Of a stretch of 64,000 bases of DNA, positions 26,201-37,909 are shown piece after piece; the stretch's first letter is position 1, and each line of letters starts with the position of its first letter. The stretch covers positions 62,001 to 126,000 of the forward strand of contig JAAELT010000611.1 of the NCBI GenBank assembly GCA_024226315.1. Reading direction: 5' to 3'. The notes under the pieces are model-generated. The model did not search any database and was not told where the DNA came from. It saw nothing but the letters and a program-made list of their open reading frames with translations. Source of the DNA: a bacterium (GTDB lineage Bacteria > Acidobacteriota > Thermoanaerobaculia > Multivoradales > J023). A program made the translations under genes and the position numbers.

Positions 26201-29143
26201 AGCTGCGTCATGCGGCTCGAGTGGCCGACGGCGAGCTCGCCTTGCCCGGGCCCCATGGTCTACAACGTCTACCGCTCCACCACCTCAGGCTTCATCCCCG
26301 GCCCGGCCAACCTGCTCGAAGCCTGCGTCACCGAGACCTTCTACGACGACGCCAGCGCGGTGAGCGGCACCGAGTACCACTACGTGGTGCGCGCCGAGGA
26401 CCGTGAGCTCGGCCAGGGCGGCGCCTGTCAGGACGGCAACGAAGATCTGGGCACTCTCGAGATCTCCGGCGAAGTCGGAGGCGAGATCACCACCGTGCTC
26501 TTCGCTGACGACTTCGACGGCACCCAGACCCCGAGCGACCTGTGGCACTTCCCGCCGGCGAACGATCCGCTCCTGGCGAACCCCTACGACACCGGCTTCC
26601 TATGCGCGCCACCGCCCGTCGGCATCGGTCCCGACTTCTACGCCAGCGACTGGTACCGGCCGGAGACCGGATTCTGCTCCGGCAGCACCCTGGCGTCCAA
26701 CGACGGTACCGCCAGCCCGACCTACAGTGATCCCAACAACGGTCACGTGATCCTCGGCCTGCCGCCGTCCAGCGGCGCCCCGTTCACTGACGGCGGCGTC
26801 GTCTTGCCGACCGGAGTAAGCTCGATCAACCTCACCTTCGATCACGACTACGAGTTCGAGAGCAGCTCGGAGAACTGGGACGGCGGCCGGGTGCGGATCA
26901 GCGTCGACGACTGGCCGAACTTCGTCGACCTGGTTCCGGTCGGCGGCTACCCCGGCACGGTCACCGCCTCCACCTTCTTCTGCCCGCCCTTCCCCGCCGT
27001 CGATGCCTATGTCGACGACTCCGGGGGCTGCGTCTCGGCCGCCTTCGATCTCACCGCCTACGCGGGCCAGCGGGTGTGGATCGCCTGGAACCACGGTGGC
27101 GACAACGATCCCCAGACCGACACCGGCTGGGCGATCGACAACGTGCGGCTCGAATCCAAGACACCCAGCCCGTGCGCCACGCCGCCGGGCGCCGTGCAGT
27201 TCCTCACCGCCACCGCCACGGGCGGCCAGAACGAGATCGAGTGGCTCAATCCGTCGGCCGGCAGCTACGGCTCGACCATGATCCGCTGGCGCATCGACAC
27301 CTTCCCAGCCGATCCGACCGACGGCACGCTGCTCGTCGATCAGGCGGGCACTCCCGGAGCCCACGACTCGACTATCCATGGCGGTCTGGCCAACGGCACG
27401 ACGTTCTACTACGCCGCCTTCGTCGACAACGGCTCGGGCGAGTATTCCGCCGCGCGAGTGGTCGCGTCCCGGCCCTTCGACACGTCGAACGACGTGAAGT
27501 GGGCATACTCGGCCGGTGCTTCGGCGCTCGCGCCGCCGGGAATCGGCTCGGTCTATGGAGTCGCCAACGACCGCGTGCTCCACTCGATGGACACGTCGAC
27601 GCCGGGCGGCACCTGGCCGGCCGGTTGGACACCGATGGCGATGAACGCCCCCGCCCAGGCGCGGCCGCCGGTGGTGCCGATCAGCCTGGGGGCGGCCTCG
27701 AAGGTCGCCTTCCTTGGCTCGCAGGACGGCCGGGCCTACGCGGTCGACGCCGACAACGGACAAATGTTGTGGATGAGCCCGGACCTCGGGGGCCTGGTGC
27801 AGGCGGCGCCCGCCGGCATCTTCACCACCTTCAGCGGCGCCCACGATCTGATCCTGGTGGGCACCCGCAACGCCGGCGAGGACAACGTCTTCCATGGCCT
27901 GAAACTGGCCGACGGCACCGTTGCCTGGACCTTCGACAACGGCGGCGGGGCAAACGCCATCGGCATCATCTCCTCGGCGGCGACCGTCGACTACACCAAC
28001 CTACGAGTCTACTTCGCCAGCCGGGCCAAGCCGGCCGGCAGCTCGCACACCGTGTGGTGCCTGAGCTTCACCGACACCGGCGCCAGCCTGCTGTGGTCGC
28101 GCGACGTCGGCGACGTCGACGGCAGCCCGATCCTGCACGGCGGACGCGTCTACGTCGGCACCAATGCGGGCGAGGTCCACGCGCTCGACCCCGACGATGG
28201 CCTCGACCTGTGGGCTACTCCCTTCGACGCCGACGACGGCCCGGTCAAGGGCTACGTCTGGCCGCGATTCGGCACCTCGGAGCTGGTCTTCAGCACCACC
28301 AACACCCTCTGGTCGATCATCGACCAGGGCTCGAGCGCCGCCCTCGACTGGTCCGAGGGCTCGATCCCCGACCCGTCGATCCCCCTGGTCTCGCTCTCGA
28401 GCCCGCACGCCTGGGTCGGCGGCAGCGACGGCAAGCTCCACCAGCTCGACCTGTCCGCGGTGAGCCCGACGATCACCTCGGTCACGCTCGGCGACGGCGC
28501 GGCGACCGTCGGCAGCCCGGCGCTCGACGTCACCAGTGGAGTCGCCTACGTCGGCACCGACGCCGGCCGTCTCTACGCACTGGAGGTGCCGCTGTCCGGA
28601 GCGCGGGGGCCGGACATCGAGACCACCCAGGCGCGGCCCCCGCCGGTGCCGGCATCCGTGCCGACCGGCGAATGCCTCGCCGTGCGCGTCGGCTCGCCCC
28701 AACTGCTCCTCGCCGACGGCTTCGAGTCCGGCGACCTCACCGGATGGAACGGCGGCCCGTCGACCTCTCTCGACATCTCCGCCACCGACGTCCTGGACCT
28801 CGTCTTCGAAATCCCGCTGGCACAGCCGGCCGCGGGCGAGCACCTGCTGCGCCTGCGCCTCCTGACGCCCCACGGACATCTCTACCAGGAGCTGACCCAG
28901 CCCTTCAGCAGCGATCCTTCGCGGCGCGGCGAGAGCCGCGCGGTCGAAGGCTTCCCCCGGCCCCTGCGCGTCGCGATCGCGGAAACGGCGGCCGCGGGCG
29001 AGCAGACGGTGGCCGTGAGCTGGCCGGTCGCGGGCACGCCGGTCGTCCACAGCTCGCTGTACGGTGCCTGGACCGTCGAAGCCTATCTGGATGACCAGAC
29101 GAGTCCGTGCGGGCCATCGGCGGATTTCCAGATCCGGGACTGA
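23252..29143 (+). CDS. Giant secreted subtilisin-like protease with propeller domain
   Basis: The 1963-residue protein starts at ATG after GGGGGA and has a signal peptide (about residues 1-27). A propeptide-like region runs to about 290. The S8 catalytic domain has Asp319 in VSDTGLS, His368 in GHGTHVTGS and Ser632 in GGTSMANP, so the triad is complete. Then come a proprotein-convertase-like beta domain, a fibronectin type III-like domain near 890-960, further beta-sandwich regions, and a PQQ-type propeller around 1450-1790 (VYVGTNAGEVHALDPDDG). A DGFESGDLTGWNG motif near 1825 is followed by a last beta domain. It is probably exported and may bind and degrade large substrates. It has no NPWV tail, unlike the other two proteases of the island. 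Confidence 0.92.
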   Translation: MLTAREYRNLVLVLLTALLGATMPAVRAAEPEPPGVPKPVTDPDSGEEVVVIARDWRSLYPFSARFAAKRGATGDARVIDLAAISFTTDDLVGEDESGGLRFHSPDLSSFPAELVRQPFADGSGDLFVVQAAEPKLQAVLRRQLETMGAEIRGYVPDHAYLARLTPQQHAELAGSQAVFWLGVFQPAWRIAPKLDYVIESDPLHQLRLTALFDRRAFAGASALAGALAADGVDVLQVAGRGRDWKVRLRATAGHARVLAAMPGCLWVERFAGYRLDNNVARTSIDTTTGRGDAAGPLMDVEDVWDRGLRGEGQIAAVSDTGLSTGDLATLHHDFGQQGSPTNPMRVVSTYALGRATWDDDQTIAGAGHGTHVTGSLLGNGARSGSDPANNDFPASSYAGTAPKAGLVFQSLLDSGGSLGGIPTDLNTLFQDPYDDGARVHSNSWGTPVDGQYTVDSQEVDEFVWNHPDMVITYTAGNSGNDGRRRVGAFCNFTSDPIDGVIDTDAIGAPGTAKNNLTVGASENYRPGFTFEPSQGDCTSDDGIEQKTWGWFSSCRFSVAPIFGDLMADDASGLGAFSSRGPTDDGRFKPDLVAPGIAVISTRTDQNQAYQQWGTCDVPAALEPYYITQGGTSMANPLLAGAAVLTRQYYEDGWHGEGNAHTNLFPVPADAFNPSAALIKATLINGAWDMTPGQYGVGLTQEIPPIWDSGADLPNNAEGYGRLDLEASLFPGSGHGRDPGRDMEVHDASPGLATGQFTDFPVSVASGTDALVVTLAWSDPYGDPMVMSQLVNDLDLTVTSPTATVYWPNGVDRTMGSADHTNNVEQVKVTSPAVGTWTVRVHGFSVPGNAETGSTVQPYALAISGVLAPPCAAPSAASGLAATPMGSNRIDLTWNPVARDSYSVHRATSPGGPYERIATGLTGTAYSDTSVSGAVTYYYVVTAINDPNCESTFSNEASATAFGDCTVAPTFTGLTSVGPADTGGSCVMRLEWPTASSPCPGPMVYNVYRSTTSGFIPGPANLLEACVTETFYDDASAVSGTEYHYVVRAEDRELGQGGACQDGNEDLGTLEISGEVGGEITTVLFADDFDGTQTPSDLWHFPPANDPLLANPYDTGFLCAPPPVGIGPDFYASDWYRPETGFCSGSTLASNDGTASPTYSDPNNGHVILGLPPSSGAPFTDGGVVLPTGVSSINLTFDHDYEFESSSENWDGGRVRISVDDWPNFVDLVPVGGYPGTVTASTFFCPPFPAVDAYVDDSGGCVSAAFDLTAYAGQRVWIAWNHGGDNDPQTDTGWAIDNVRLESKTPSPCATPPGAVQFLTATATGGQNEIEWLNPSAGSYGSTMIRWRIDTFPADPTDGTLLVDQAGTPGAHDSTIHGGLANGTTFYYAAFVDNGSGEYSAARVVASRPFDTSNDVKWAYSAGASALAPPGIGSVYGVANDRVLHSMDTSTPGGTWPAGWTPMAMNAPAQARPPVVPISLGAASKVAFLGSQDGRAYAVDADNGQMLWMSPDLGGLVQAAPAGIFTTFSGAHDLILVGTRNAGEDNVFHGLKLADGTVAWTFDNGGGANAIGIISSAATVDYTNLRVYFASRAKPAGSSHTVWCLSFTDTGASLLWSRDVGDVDGSPILHGGRVYVGTNAGEVHALDPDDGLDLWATPFDADDGPVKGYVWPRFGTSELVFSTTNTLWSIIDQGSSAALDWSEGSIPDPSIPLVSLSSPHAWVGGSDGKLHQLDLSAVSPTITSVTLGDGAATVGSPALDVTSGVAYVGTDAGRLYALEVPLSGARGPDIETTQARPPPVPASVPTGECLAVRVGSPQLLLADGFESGDLTGWNGGPSTSLDISATDVLDLVFEIPLAQPAAGEHLLRLRLLTPHGHLYQELTQPFSSDPSRRGESRAVEGFPRPLRVAIAETAAAGEQTVAVSWPVAGTPVVHSSLYGAWTVEAYLDDQTSPCGPSADFQIRD

Positions 29144-29173
29144 AGCCACCGTAACGGGGCTGGACAGCAAGCC

Positions 29174-29206
29174 GGCGGCGGTGTTCGATTCTCGAACACC
29201 GCCGCC
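29174..29206 (+). terminator. 15-bp perfect stem after the giant protease gene
   Basis: GGCGGCGGTGTTCGA and its exact complement are separated by a TTC loop and followed by ACTTTTC. It lies 30 bp after the stop codon and is the likely end of that transcript. Confidence 0.75.
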
Positions 29207-29407
29207 ACTTTTCCCCCCGCAAAACGCCACTTTTCTGGCGTTCCGGCGTGCACCACGAGCGGTACAGCCGGCCGAGTGACCACTCCTTGCCGGTCGCGGG
29301 CGGTCATCTGCCACTCCGCACGTGGCCTTTTTGCCTGTCGTACGAGTCCTGCTGTTGGCGGCCAAGCCCGGCGTGAACGCTCTCGCATCGGCGTTAGACC
29401 GCTGAAA

Positions 29408-29456
29408 GAGCCCGATTCTCGGGCTCGAACATTACGAGAATTTCTCCTCTTTTTTT
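29408..29456 (+). terminator. Second hairpin with distal T-tract
   Basis: An 8-bp stem (GAGCCCGA with TCGGGCTC, loop TTC) is followed after 23 bp by a run of seven T. The distance between stem and T-run makes it a weak terminator. It could be a backup insulating the next promoter. Confidence 0.4.
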
Positions 29457-29464
29457 GCGCCCAC

Positions 29465-29493
29465 GGCCAAGGTAGGACCATTCCTACATGGCC
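29465..29493. promoter_or_regulatory. Candidate activator site (imperfect inverted repeat)
   Basis: GGCCAAGGTAGGA and TCCTACATGGCC form an imperfect inverted repeat centred about 65 bp upstream of the -24 element at 29545. This is the usual place for an upstream activating sequence bound by a sigma-54 activator. I did not find the same repeat before the other -24/-12 promoter, so the assignment is tentative. Confidence 0.4.
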
Positions 29494-29543
29494 TAGTTTA
29501 CTCATACAAAAGGACTTATCACGCTATATCGGCCGAAGGGGGC

Positions 29544-29559
29544 CGGCACGATGCTTGCT
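29544..29559 (+). promoter_or_regulatory. Sigma-54 (-24/-12) promoter before the module B operon
   Basis: CGGCACGATGCTTGCT has GG at 29545-29546 and GC at 29557-29558 with exactly 10 bp between. It differs from the consensus TGGCACGN4TTGCW only in the first base. It lies 57 bp before the ATG of the NPWV-tailed protease. Confidence 0.88.
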
Positions 29560-29615
29560 AAGCAGTGAGACCGACGGTCAGAACATTACGATCTTCATCT
29601 ATGCCAGGAGACACC

Positions 29616-31814
29616 ATGAAGTTGCATCCACTGAGCCCGGCACGTCGAGCCCATCGAGGACTGCTGACACTCACTCTTGTCCTCGTCGGCACCCTCTCTT
29701 TCACTGGCGGATCCACCTCCGCCCTCTCGGACGGCGACAGGCCGGCTGGCTCCTACATCGTGCAGGGCGACGATTTCGAAGCTGTCCTCGGGCTAGTCGA
29801 GGACCAAGGCGGCGAGATAACCCACGAGCTCGGCCTGATCGACGCCGTGGCGGCAGACCTGACCCGGGGCCAGCTCGAGAACCTGCAGCGCCTCGACGCA
29901 GTACGAGTCCATGACAACCGAGCTCTGCGCACCAGCAGTCACGACAACGGCAGCGACAGCGATAGCGACTCGTCGAGCGACAGCGGCAGCGATAGCGACG
30001 GCGGCAGCGATAGCGATAGCGACGAATGCCTCGCGGAGATGGCGGATCCCGAGTTTGGTCCGCGCGTGATCCGATGGCCGATCCTCAACTCGGGCGGCAA
30101 CAAGATCGTCATCAACGGCATCAGCATCAGTTGGCCGGACACCAACGGCAAGCTGAAAAAGATCAAGCTCGGCGCCGCCGAAATCTTCAACCAGAATCAG
30201 CCGCCGCCCACGGCCTTCATCGACTCCGGCTGGGAAGGCGACCGCCGCGACCGGCGGATCGGCGCCGGCGGCACCAAGAAGCTCAAGTTCCGGTTCGAGC
30301 TCCCGGCGGACGTCGACTCCGACGCCTACTCGGTGATGGTGAGCTTCGCCCAGGGGTGCTCGGTCTCCTGGAGCATGCCGCCGCTGGACGATGGCTTCCC
30401 GGTGCAGGAGACAGACTACCCGGCCCGCACCGGCGCCGCGGAGTTGCATGCCCAGGGAGTCACCGGCGCCGGCGTCACCGTCGCCTTCGTCGATACCGGC
30501 AATTCGACAGTTTCCAGCACCATTCACTACAACGCCGCCGAACAATGGCGCTATCTCGCTCAGTACGACGCCATCGCCGACGTACTGCTCGACACCAACG
30601 ACTTCAGCCCGTCGAACCCGCCCGATGAGCAGGACCTGAACGGCCATGGCGGCCACCTGACGAGCGTCGCGTTGTCGGCCAAGAGCACGGCGACGGGCAG
30701 CTACAACGGCGTCGCTCCCGGTGCCGACCTGGTGACCATCCGAGCCTTCGACAACAAGGGTGACAGCACCTACGCCGACGCCATCCGCGGCATCCAGTTC
30801 GCGGTCGACTATCAGGCCGCTTACGGTATCCAGGTGCTCAACCTCGCCTTCAGCGCCCCGGCGGTGTCCTTCTACTGGGAGGATCCGCTCAACCAGGCAG
30901 TGACCGCGGCCTGGGACGCCGGACTGGTGGTGGTGGCCGCGGCCGGCAACGAGGGGCCGGACCCGATGTCGGTCGGCGTGCCGGGCAACAACCCCTACGT
31001 CATCACCGTCGGCGCGATGTCCGACAACTTCACCCCGGGCGACGGCAACGACGACTACCTGACCTCGTTCTCCGGCGCCGGCCCGACCATCGACCGTTTC
31101 ATCAAGCCCGACGTCGTCGCCCCCGGCGGCCACATCCTGGGCATGACCTCGTACGACAGTTTCCGCGGCACCCTCTACCCGACCTTCCAGGCCGGCTTCC
31201 CGTACTTCGAGATGTCGGGGACCTCGCCCGCGGCGGCGATCACGAGTGGCGTCGTCGCGCTTCTGCTCGAAGCCGATCCGGCGCTGTCGCCCGACGACGT
31301 CAAGTGCCGGCTGATCGCCACCGCCCGCGCCGCCGAGGATGCGAGCGGCGGCCCCGCCTACAGTCCTTTCCAGCAGGGCGCAGGGCTCGTCGACGCCGCC
31401 GGCGCCGCCGCCAGCACCGCGACGGGCTGCGGCAACCCGGGCCTCGACGCCGACGCCGACCTCTCCGGCACCGAGCACTACATGGGCCTGGCGGCCTACG
31501 ACGTGACGGCCGACGCTTTCTACCTCGAGGGCTTCGGCGAGCCGTGGGACGGTAGCTACACCCAGACCGTCAACCCCTGGGTCGACGTCAACCCCTGGGT
31601 CGTCCTCAACGTCAATCCCTGGGTCGACGTCAATCCCTGGGTCGACGTCAATCCTTGGGTCGACGTCAATCCCTGGGTCGACATCAACGTCAACCCCTGG
31701 GTCGACCTCGACGTCAACCCCTGGGTCGACGTCAATCCCTGGGTCGACTCAGGCCCTCAGGGCAAGGACCTGACCGAGCCGATCCGAGTCAATCCGTGGG
31801 TCGATCGTGAGTAG
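29616..31814 (+). CDS. Secreted subtilisin-like protease with NPWV-repeat tail (module copy B)
   Basis: The ATG at 29616 follows AGGAG and gives 732 residues with a signal peptide ending near residue 36. The I9-like propeptide (SYIVQGDDFEAVLGLVE, HELGLIDAVAADLT) closely matches that of the copy A protease. A Ser-Asp linker (about 112-137) and a beta-sandwich domain (about 140-255) follow; copy A has two different sandwich domains here. The catalytic domain has Asp293 in VAFVDTGNSTV, His344 in NGHGGHL and Ser537 in MSGTSPAA. The tail has ten NPWV units, the last being NPWVDRE at the very end. A -24/-12 promoter lies upstream and the hybrid kinase follows. Confidence 0.93.
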   Translation: MKLHPLSPARRAHRGLLTLTLVLVGTLSFTGGSTSALSDGDRPAGSYIVQGDDFEAVLGLVEDQGGEITHELGLIDAVAADLTRGQLENLQRLDAVRVHDNRALRTSSHDNGSDSDSDSSSDSGSDSDGGSDSDSDECLAEMADPEFGPRVIRWPILNSGGNKIVINGISISWPDTNGKLKKIKLGAAEIFNQNQPPPTAFIDSGWEGDRRDRRIGAGGTKKLKFRFELPADVDSDAYSVMVSFAQGCSVSWSMPPLDDGFPVQETDYPARTGAAELHAQGVTGAGVTVAFVDTGNSTVSSTIHYNAAEQWRYLAQYDAIADVLLDTNDFSPSNPPDEQDLNGHGGHLTSVALSAKSTATGSYNGVAPGADLVTIRAFDNKGDSTYADAIRGIQFAVDYQAAYGIQVLNLAFSAPAVSFYWEDPLNQAVTAAWDAGLVVVAAAGNEGPDPMSVGVPGNNPYVITVGAMSDNFTPGDGNDDYLTSFSGAGPTIDRFIKPDVVAPGGHILGMTSYDSFRGTLYPTFQAGFPYFEMSGTSPAAAITSGVVALLLEADPALSPDDVKCRLIATARAAEDASGGPAYSPFQQGAGLVDAAGAAASTATGCGNPGLDADADLSGTEHYMGLAAYDVTADAFYLEGFGEPWDGSYTQTVNPWVDVNPWVVLNVNPWVDVNPWVDVNPWVDVNPWVDINVNPWVDLDVNPWVDVNPWVDSGPQGKDLTEPIRVNPWVDRE
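29949..30027 (+). repeat. Ser-Asp codon repeat in the module B protease
   Basis: About 25 codons alternate between serine (mostly AGC) and aspartate (GAC/GAT), with a few Gly. It lies between the propeptide and the next domain, so it probably acts as a flexible acidic spacer. Confidence 0.85.
31572..31811 (+). repeat. Ten NPWV repeats in the module B protease tail
   Basis: Ten copies of NPWV are encoded, mostly as NPWVDV (18-bp units) with some longer units such as NPWVVLNV, NPWVDINV and NPWVDLDV (24 bp). Nine are nearly continuous; the tenth follows a 15-residue spacer and ends the protein. The longer units show that the array varies by whole dipeptides while keeping NPWV unchanged. Confidence 0.95.
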
Positions 31815-31964
31815 CGTCGCCGAGCGCCTTCTTTCAAACTGCACTGTCATTCGACCAGATCGGATGACATACTCACACCCTCTCCACGCGTGAACGGCGC
31901 AGGGCGGAATCAATGGCCGCCCGCGCCCTCCCCGGGCGAAGCCCGGTTCGGGAGTTGTGTATCC

Positions 31965-36151
<4,187 letters not shown>

Positions 36152-36158
<7 letters not shown>

Positions 36159-36293
36159 ACTTCGTCGTGACTGCCGAGCGTCTGAGAGGCGAGCCAGAGT
36201 CTGAGACAGAGACGAAGCGAGCCGGGGATCCTTCTTGACGGCCCGCCGGGCGGCCCGGACGAAGGCCGTTGACCGCAGGAGCTTTCGCCTCAA
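36152..36293 (-). pseudogene. RelE/YafQ-type toxin gene with internal deletion
   Basis: The frame starts at a TTG that overlaps the antitoxin stop codon (TTGA), as in many toxin-antitoxin pairs. The first 40 codons read as the N-terminus of a RelE/YafQ-like ribonuclease (LLRSTAFVRAARRAVKKDPR). The frame then fails, and in the +1 frame the sequence ends in GSHDEVY and a stop, which is the typical C-terminal end of this toxin family. About 40 central codons, with the catalytic residues, are missing. The toxin must be inactive. Confidence 0.7.
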
Positions 36294-36505
36294 TGAAGGA
36301 TTTCCTGCATCAACTCGTCCGGGGTTTTCTCCTCGCAATTCCCGGCGTCGTACTCGGCTTCAGCCTCCGCGATCTCGCCCGCCAGCGCAACCCGACGCCG
36401 CTCGATGATCCGACGCCGCACGACGCCCATCAACTCTTCCTGCTCGGCGAGCGGCAGAGCGTCGACGGCTTCGAGGACTTCTCTGAAGGGCAATACTGCT
36501 TGCAT
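36290..36505 (-). CDS. Antitoxin-like protein, orphaned by toxin decay
   Basis: The 71-residue acidic helical protein has the pattern of small addiction-module antitoxins (LPFREVLEAVDALPLAEQEE, then RRRIIERRR). The internal ATG at 36505 follows GGAG; the longer open frame upstream has no family resemblance. Its stop codon overlaps the toxin remnant's start. With the toxin gutted, it may persist as a neutral leftover or as an antidote to a related toxin elsewhere. Confidence 0.7.
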   Translation of the reverse strand: MQAVLPFREVLEAVDALPLAEQEELMGVVRRRIIERRRVALAGEIAEAEAEYDAGNCEEKTPDELMQEILH

Positions 36506-36587
36506 CTCGGTTCTCCACACGCGCGGGGTAACACCCCGGTACCGCGACTCTATCACCGCGATGGTAGCCTTCCCGTCATGTTGCGCA

Positions 36588-36770
36588 CGCGACGATTGGT
36601 TCCTCGCCAGCGAGGAGGGCGAGGTGCTGGTCGTCGCGGTCGGCGACTCCGTCGAGATCCTGGCGAGGAACGAGCTGGCCGAAGCGATCAAGGCGACGCC
36701 GGCGATCGCCGGTAATACCCTCTACGTCCGCACTCTCGGCAATCTGATCGCGATCCGCGAATCAGACTGA
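36588..36770 (+). pseudogene. 3' fragment of a PQQ-repeat protein
   Basis: About 60 codons encode the end of a PQQ-type beta-propeller (WFLASEEGEVLVV, then ATPAIAGNTLYVRTLGNLIA). There is no signal peptide, start codon or other blade; the upstream sequence is the antitoxin gene on the other strand. It is a truncated relic. Confidence 0.6.
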
Positions 36771-36826
36771 TCCCGGGCGTTCCATCGGCTTGACGCTGGA
36801 CTCGGCGTCGCATAGCTTGAGCGCCC

Positions 36827-37909
36827 ATGTCCGACACAGCGCTCGTTCTGGCCAACGGCATGTTCCGTTCGGTCTTCGCCAAGACGACCCATGGTCTGGT
36901 GCGGGGACCGAGCCGCTATCCCCTGGCCGGAATCATCGACGCCGAGCACGCCGGCGAGGATGCCGGTGAGCTGCTCGACGGACGGCGGCGCGATATCCCG
37001 ATCCACGCCTCGGTCGGCGAGGCGTTGGCGTCGGCGGACCCGAGACCCACGGTCTGTATCGTCGGAGTCGCCACCATCGGCGGCGTGCTGCCGCCGGCAG
37101 TGCACGCCGGGCTGGTCGAGGCGGCGGAGGCGGGGATGTCGCTGGTCAACGGTCTGCATCGCCTGCTGTCCGACGATCCGGAGCTGGCGGGAATCGTCGA
37201 TCGCAACGGCAGCCGGATCATCGACATCCGAAAGCCCCGGCCGACTTCGGAGCTGCGGTTCTGGTCGGGCGAGGTACTGAGGCTGGCGACGCCACGGGTG
37301 GCTGTGCTCGGCACCGATTGCGCTCTCGGCAAGCGGACGACGACGTCTCTGCTACGCGGGGCCTGCCGCGAGGCGGGCATCCGCGCCGAGATGGTCTATA
37401 CCGGCCAGACCGGCTGGCTGCAAGGCTACCCTCACGGCTTCATCTTCGACGCCACTCCCAACGATTTCGTCTGCGGCGAGCTCGAGGGCGCCATCCTCGG
37501 CTGTCAGCGCGACACCGATCCCGACCTGATCCTGATCGAGGGTCAGGCGGCGCTGCGCAATCCCTCCGGACCGTGCGGCTCCGAGCACATCATCTCGGGT
37601 GCTACCGCAGGGGTCATCCTGCAGCACGCCCCCGGCCGCAAGTACTTCGAGGACTACGGCGAGCTCGGCTGTGAGATCCCGCCTGTGTCGGAGGAGATCG
37701 AGCTGATCCGGCTCCTCGGCTCACAGGTGTGGGCCGTGACTCTCCACGACGAGGGGCTGCGGGAGGACGACATCGAACCGACACGGGCACGGATGGCGGA
37801 GGAGCTCGGTCTGCCGGTGGTGCATCCTCTGCGCGGCGGCATGCCGCGTCTGGTCGAAGTGGTACGCGGGCACCTGCAACAGGCTCGGCACGACGAGGTC
37901 CGGTCATGA
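36827..37909 (+). CDS. DUF1611-family P-loop protein, DgcN-like
   Basis: The 360-residue protein has the DUF1611 layout: an N-terminal Rossmann-like region, then a P-loop segment GTDCALGKRTTT near residue 165 and GQTGWLQGYPHGFIFD further on. Proteins of this family next to a dipeptide-epimerase-like enolase-superfamily enzyme have been characterised as DgcN, a D-glutamate N-acetyltransferase. The next gene is exactly such an enzyme and overlaps by ATGA, so the pair probably acts in one pathway for D-amino acid or muropeptide-derived residues. The substrate is inferred from context, not from residues I can check. Confidence 0.8.
   Translation: MSDTALVLANGMFRSVFAKTTHGLVRGPSRYPLAGIIDAEHAGEDAGELLDGRRRDIPIHASVGEALASADPRPTVCIVGVATIGGVLPPAVHAGLVEAAEAGMSLVNGLHRLLSDDPELAGIVDRNGSRIIDIRKPRPTSELRFWSGEVLRLATPRVAVLGTDCALGKRTTTSLLRGACREAGIRAEMVYTGQTGWLQGYPHGFIFDATPNDFVCGELEGAILGCQRDTDPDLILIEGQAALRNPSGPCGSEHIISGATAGVILQHAPGRKYFEDYGELGCEIPPVSEEIELIRLLGSQVWAVTLHDEGLREDDIEPTRARMAEELGLPVVHPLRGGMPRLVEVVRGHLQQARHDEVRS

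Larger units (their letters stand above)
29144..29615. other. Intergenic region with terminators, candidate UAS and sigma-54 promoter
   Basis: No gene is supported in this 472-bp gap. It contains, in order, two terminator-like hairpins, an inverted repeat that may bind the activator, a -24/-12 promoter and an AGGAG ribosome site at 29606-29610. The part from 29430 to 29530 is clearly richer in A and T than the neighbourhood. The gap therefore separates the giant protease from the module B operon, which must have its own transcription start. Confidence 0.7.

Noticed and set aside
36405..36587. N-terminal extension of the PQQ-repeat fragment into one 121-residue protein
   Set aside because: The first 60 codons are the antisense of the antitoxin gene and do not resemble a propeller blade.
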